Positions 6,366 through 7,614 of a DNA stretch of 7,614 bases are shown here, in pieces. The stretch covers positions 1 to 7,614 of the forward strand of contig CANMNU010000061.1 in the NCBI GenBank assembly GCA_947499175.1. The letters run 5' to 3'. The notes beneath the pieces are model-generated. The model was not told where the DNA came from and did not search any database. It was given only the letters and a program-made list of their open reading frames with translations. The DNA is from Alphaproteobacteria bacterium. GTDB lineage: Bacteria > Pseudomonadota > Alphaproteobacteria > Paracaedibacterales > CAITNM01. A program made the position numbers and the translations under genes. Each line of letters starts with the position of its first letter. The first letter of the stretch is position 1.

Positions 6366-6971
6366 TTAAACAGATTTTAAAACGTAATAGTTTGGGTATT
6401 TAGAACGAATAAAATCACTCATCGCCTGAATAACTCTGTCTACAGTAGCGTTAGTTGGCTCGTCTAAAGTTTGCACGTGCACATCTGCTTCTTCAAATAC
6501 AGGATAACGCTCAGCTATCAATTTTTCTAACACTTCATGGTGATTAGAATCAGTAAACATTGGGCGATCAGAACGCCTAGAAACTCTGGCTACCAAAGTA
6601 TCAATATCAGCCTTCAGCCATACCGAAATCGCTTTTTCCTTAACAATTTCACGGGTAGGGTCATTAGCAAAAGAACCACCACCAGTTGCCAATACATGGG
6701 TGGGCTGATCTAACAAACGTTTAATTACTCTTTGCTCGCCATCAAGAAAGGCCTGTTCGCCAAATATGTCATAAATTTCTTTAATTGGGTAACCAGCGGC
6801 CTGCTCAACCTCAATATCAGAATCGAAAAAAGGAAGCTCCAACCTTTTGGCTAAACGCTTGCCTATACTAGTTTTTCCGCTGCCCATCAAGCCAACTAAA
6901 ACTATTGTTTTTGGCGGCATAAAGCTCACTGTCATTTGTGAGCGGTTGGCTTGGCTAAAATCATCTCTCAT
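6366..6971 (-). CDS. aroK: Shikimate kinase (with an altered substrate-binding residue)
   Basis: Shikimate kinase uses ATP to phosphorylate the 3-hydroxyl of shikimate in the cytosolic pathway to chorismate. The 201-residue protein has a Walker A motif GLMGSGKTS (27-35), the DSD motif at 50-52 whose second Asp contacts shikimate, and the GGG loop at 97-99. It also has LID Arg136 in SDRPMF and the second carboxylate-binding Arg155 in AERYPVFEEA. The third expected contact is changed: the family motif GExxFRxxE reads GEQAFLDGE, so Leu76 stands where Arg58 (Mycobacterium tuberculosis numbering) normally binds the shikimate carboxylate. ATG 6971 is used, with a weak Shine-Dalgarno sequence; Met13 or Met18 are possible starts and would give a more usual N-terminus. 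It is the first gene of an apparent operon with the exported protein and the CorC gene. Family assignment is firm; activity is uncertain. Confidence 0.92.
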   Translation of the reverse strand: MRDDFSQANRSQMTVSFMPPKTIVLVGLMGSGKTSIGKRLAKRLELPFFDSDIEVEQAAGYPIKEIYDIFGEQAFLDGEQRVIKRLLDQPTHVLATGGGSFANDPTREIVKEKAISVWLKADIDTLVARVSRRSDRPMFTDSNHHEVLEKLIAERYPVFEEADVHVQTLDEPTNATVDRVIQAMSDFIRSKYPNYYVLKSV

Positions 6972-7035
6972 GAACTTAATCTAACCATCATTTCTAATTA
7001 ACACAATAAACTTATAGCCTACACGGCCTCTATGC

Positions 7036-7064
7036 ATTATAACTAAGCCAGAGCTAAGTTACAA
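7036..7064 (-). promoter_or_regulatory. Sigma70-type promoter for the aroK operon, inside the ftsK end
   Basis: On the minus strand TTGTAA (7059-7064) and a perfect TATAAT (7036-7041) are separated by exactly 17 bp. The -35 element lies in the last codons of ftsK and the -10 element just beyond its stop. Transcription would begin near 7029, giving aroK a leader of about 58 bases. This is the best promoter match I found in the window. Confidence 0.6.
7041..7060. other. Imperfect inverted repeat over the ftsK stop codon
   Basis: AACTAAGCCAGAGCTAAGTT pairs as a 7-bp stem (AACT/AGTT and AGC/GCT with one A-A mismatch) around a CAGA loop. It covers the ftsK stop codon and the spacer of the aroK promoter. 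It has no following T tract on the minus strand, so it is not a convincing terminator; it might be an operator or a chance repeat. Confidence 0.25.
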
Positions 7065-7614
7065 GTATCTCTCGCTTACCTTGGTGATTTGCAGGACTAA
7101 TAACCCCTTGTTTTTCCATCATCTCGACAATCCTTGCAGCCCGATTGTAACCAATTTGAAAATGGCGCTGAATAAAACTAGTTGAAATTTTATTTTCACG
7201 CTTAATAAACTCAACAGCTTGTGAATAAACAGCATCACCACCCTCAACACTATCACCATTAGAAGAAAACATATCTTCAGTGTCTGTTGTTACATCATCA
7301 ACGTAACTAGGCTCTCCCTGTTGCTTTAGGAAGGCAACTACAGATTCAACTTCTGTGTCTTTCATAAATGGCCCATGCACGCGAACTACGCGACCAGCTC
7401 CACTCATGTATAGCATATCGCCTTGACCTAAAAGTTGCTCAGCCCCCTGCTCACCCAATATAGTACGGCTATCAATTTTAGAGGTTACCTGAAAACTAAT
7501 ACGTGTTGGAAAATTTGCCTTGATTGTTCCGGTAATTACATCAACAGAAGGTCTTTGAGTTGCCATAATTAAATGAATTCCTGCAGCACGAGCCATTTGC
7601 GCCAAACGTTGTAC
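7054..7614 (-). CDS. ftsK: DNA translocase FtsK, C-terminal part (5' end beyond the window)
   Basis: FtsK is a septal double-stranded-DNA motor that clears the chromosome terminus and activates XerCD at dif. The last 186 residues are visible, reading VQRLAQMARAAGIHLIMATQ at the window edge; the TTG at 7605 is an internal leucine codon, not a start. The conserved motor segments MATQRPSVDVITG, KIDSRTILGEQGAEQLLGQG and MLYMSGAGRVVRVHGPF are present. They are followed by an acidic linker (about 100-125 of the visible part) and the C-terminal gamma winged helix (about 127-186, QRHFQIGYNRAARIVEMME, QGVISPANHQGKREIL), which in relatives reads KOPS polarity sequences. The end looks complete, with TAG at 7054-7056. 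The Walker A region and membrane domain lie outside the window. Confidence 0.95.
   Translation of the reverse strand, partial: VQRLAQMARAAGIHLIMATQRPSVDVITGTIKANFPTRISFQVTSKIDSRTILGEQGAEQLLGQGDMLYMSGAGRVVRVHGPFMKDTEVESVVAFLKQQGEPSYVDDVTTDTEDMFSSNGDSVEGGDAVYSQAVEFIKRENKISTSFIQRHFQIGYNRAARIVEMMEKQGVISPANHQGKREILVT

Noticed and set aside
1..7614. CRISPR array, complete insertion sequence, or toxin-antitoxin pair
   Set aside because: No regularly spaced repeats, no transposase, and no adjacent small gene pair with toxin or antitoxin motifs were seen on either strand.

Overview
The window looks like a piece of a low-GC alphaproteobacterial chromosome, possibly from a host-associated lineage. The evidence is an LsrB/VtlR-like LysR regulator (N-terminus recalled from alphaproteobacteria), an aroK ... 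CorC/HlyC arrangement that resembles the classic alphaproteobacterial aroK-aroB-hlyC cluster, AT-rich intergenic DNA and a secreted papain-like protease. The taxonomic placement, and in particular the guess of an intracellular Holosporales-like organism, is inference.

Left part (1-1731): the end of an integrated element. It holds the 3' end of an unrecognised gene of visibly higher GC (about 47% by hand count over 1-240), a short degenerate copy of that gene's 3' portion, and a complete tyrosine recombinase that lies next to the 3' end of an intact tRNA-Arg(UCU) gene (1732-1808). Integrase beside a tRNA 3' end is the usual layout of a tRNA-targeted island. If that is right, the island extends leftwards beyond the window and everything from the tRNA rightwards is chromosomal backbone.

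Middle part (1809-4569): an exported C1-family (papain-like) cysteine protease with a complete Gln-Cys-His-Asn active site, a LysR-type regulator, and a divergent unannotated 55-codon ORF on the plus strand encoding a predicted single-span membrane peptide. The 343 bp between the LysR gene and the CorC/HlyC gene contain this small ORF, two perfect short dyads and candidate promoters.

Right part (4551-7614): an apparent minus-strand operon, aroK - exported 166-residue protein of unknown function - CorC/HlyC membrane protein. It is preceded by a good sigma70-type promoter (TTGTAA-N17-TATAAT) embedded in the end of ftsK, whose 5' part runs off the right edge. The usual aroB is absent between aroK and the CorC gene. 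The AroK protein has Leu where the shikimate-binding Arg of the FRxxE-type motif is expected, so the shikimate kinase function at this locus deserves a check. I found no CRISPR array, no complete insertion sequence, and no convincing new multi-gene defence or toxin system.
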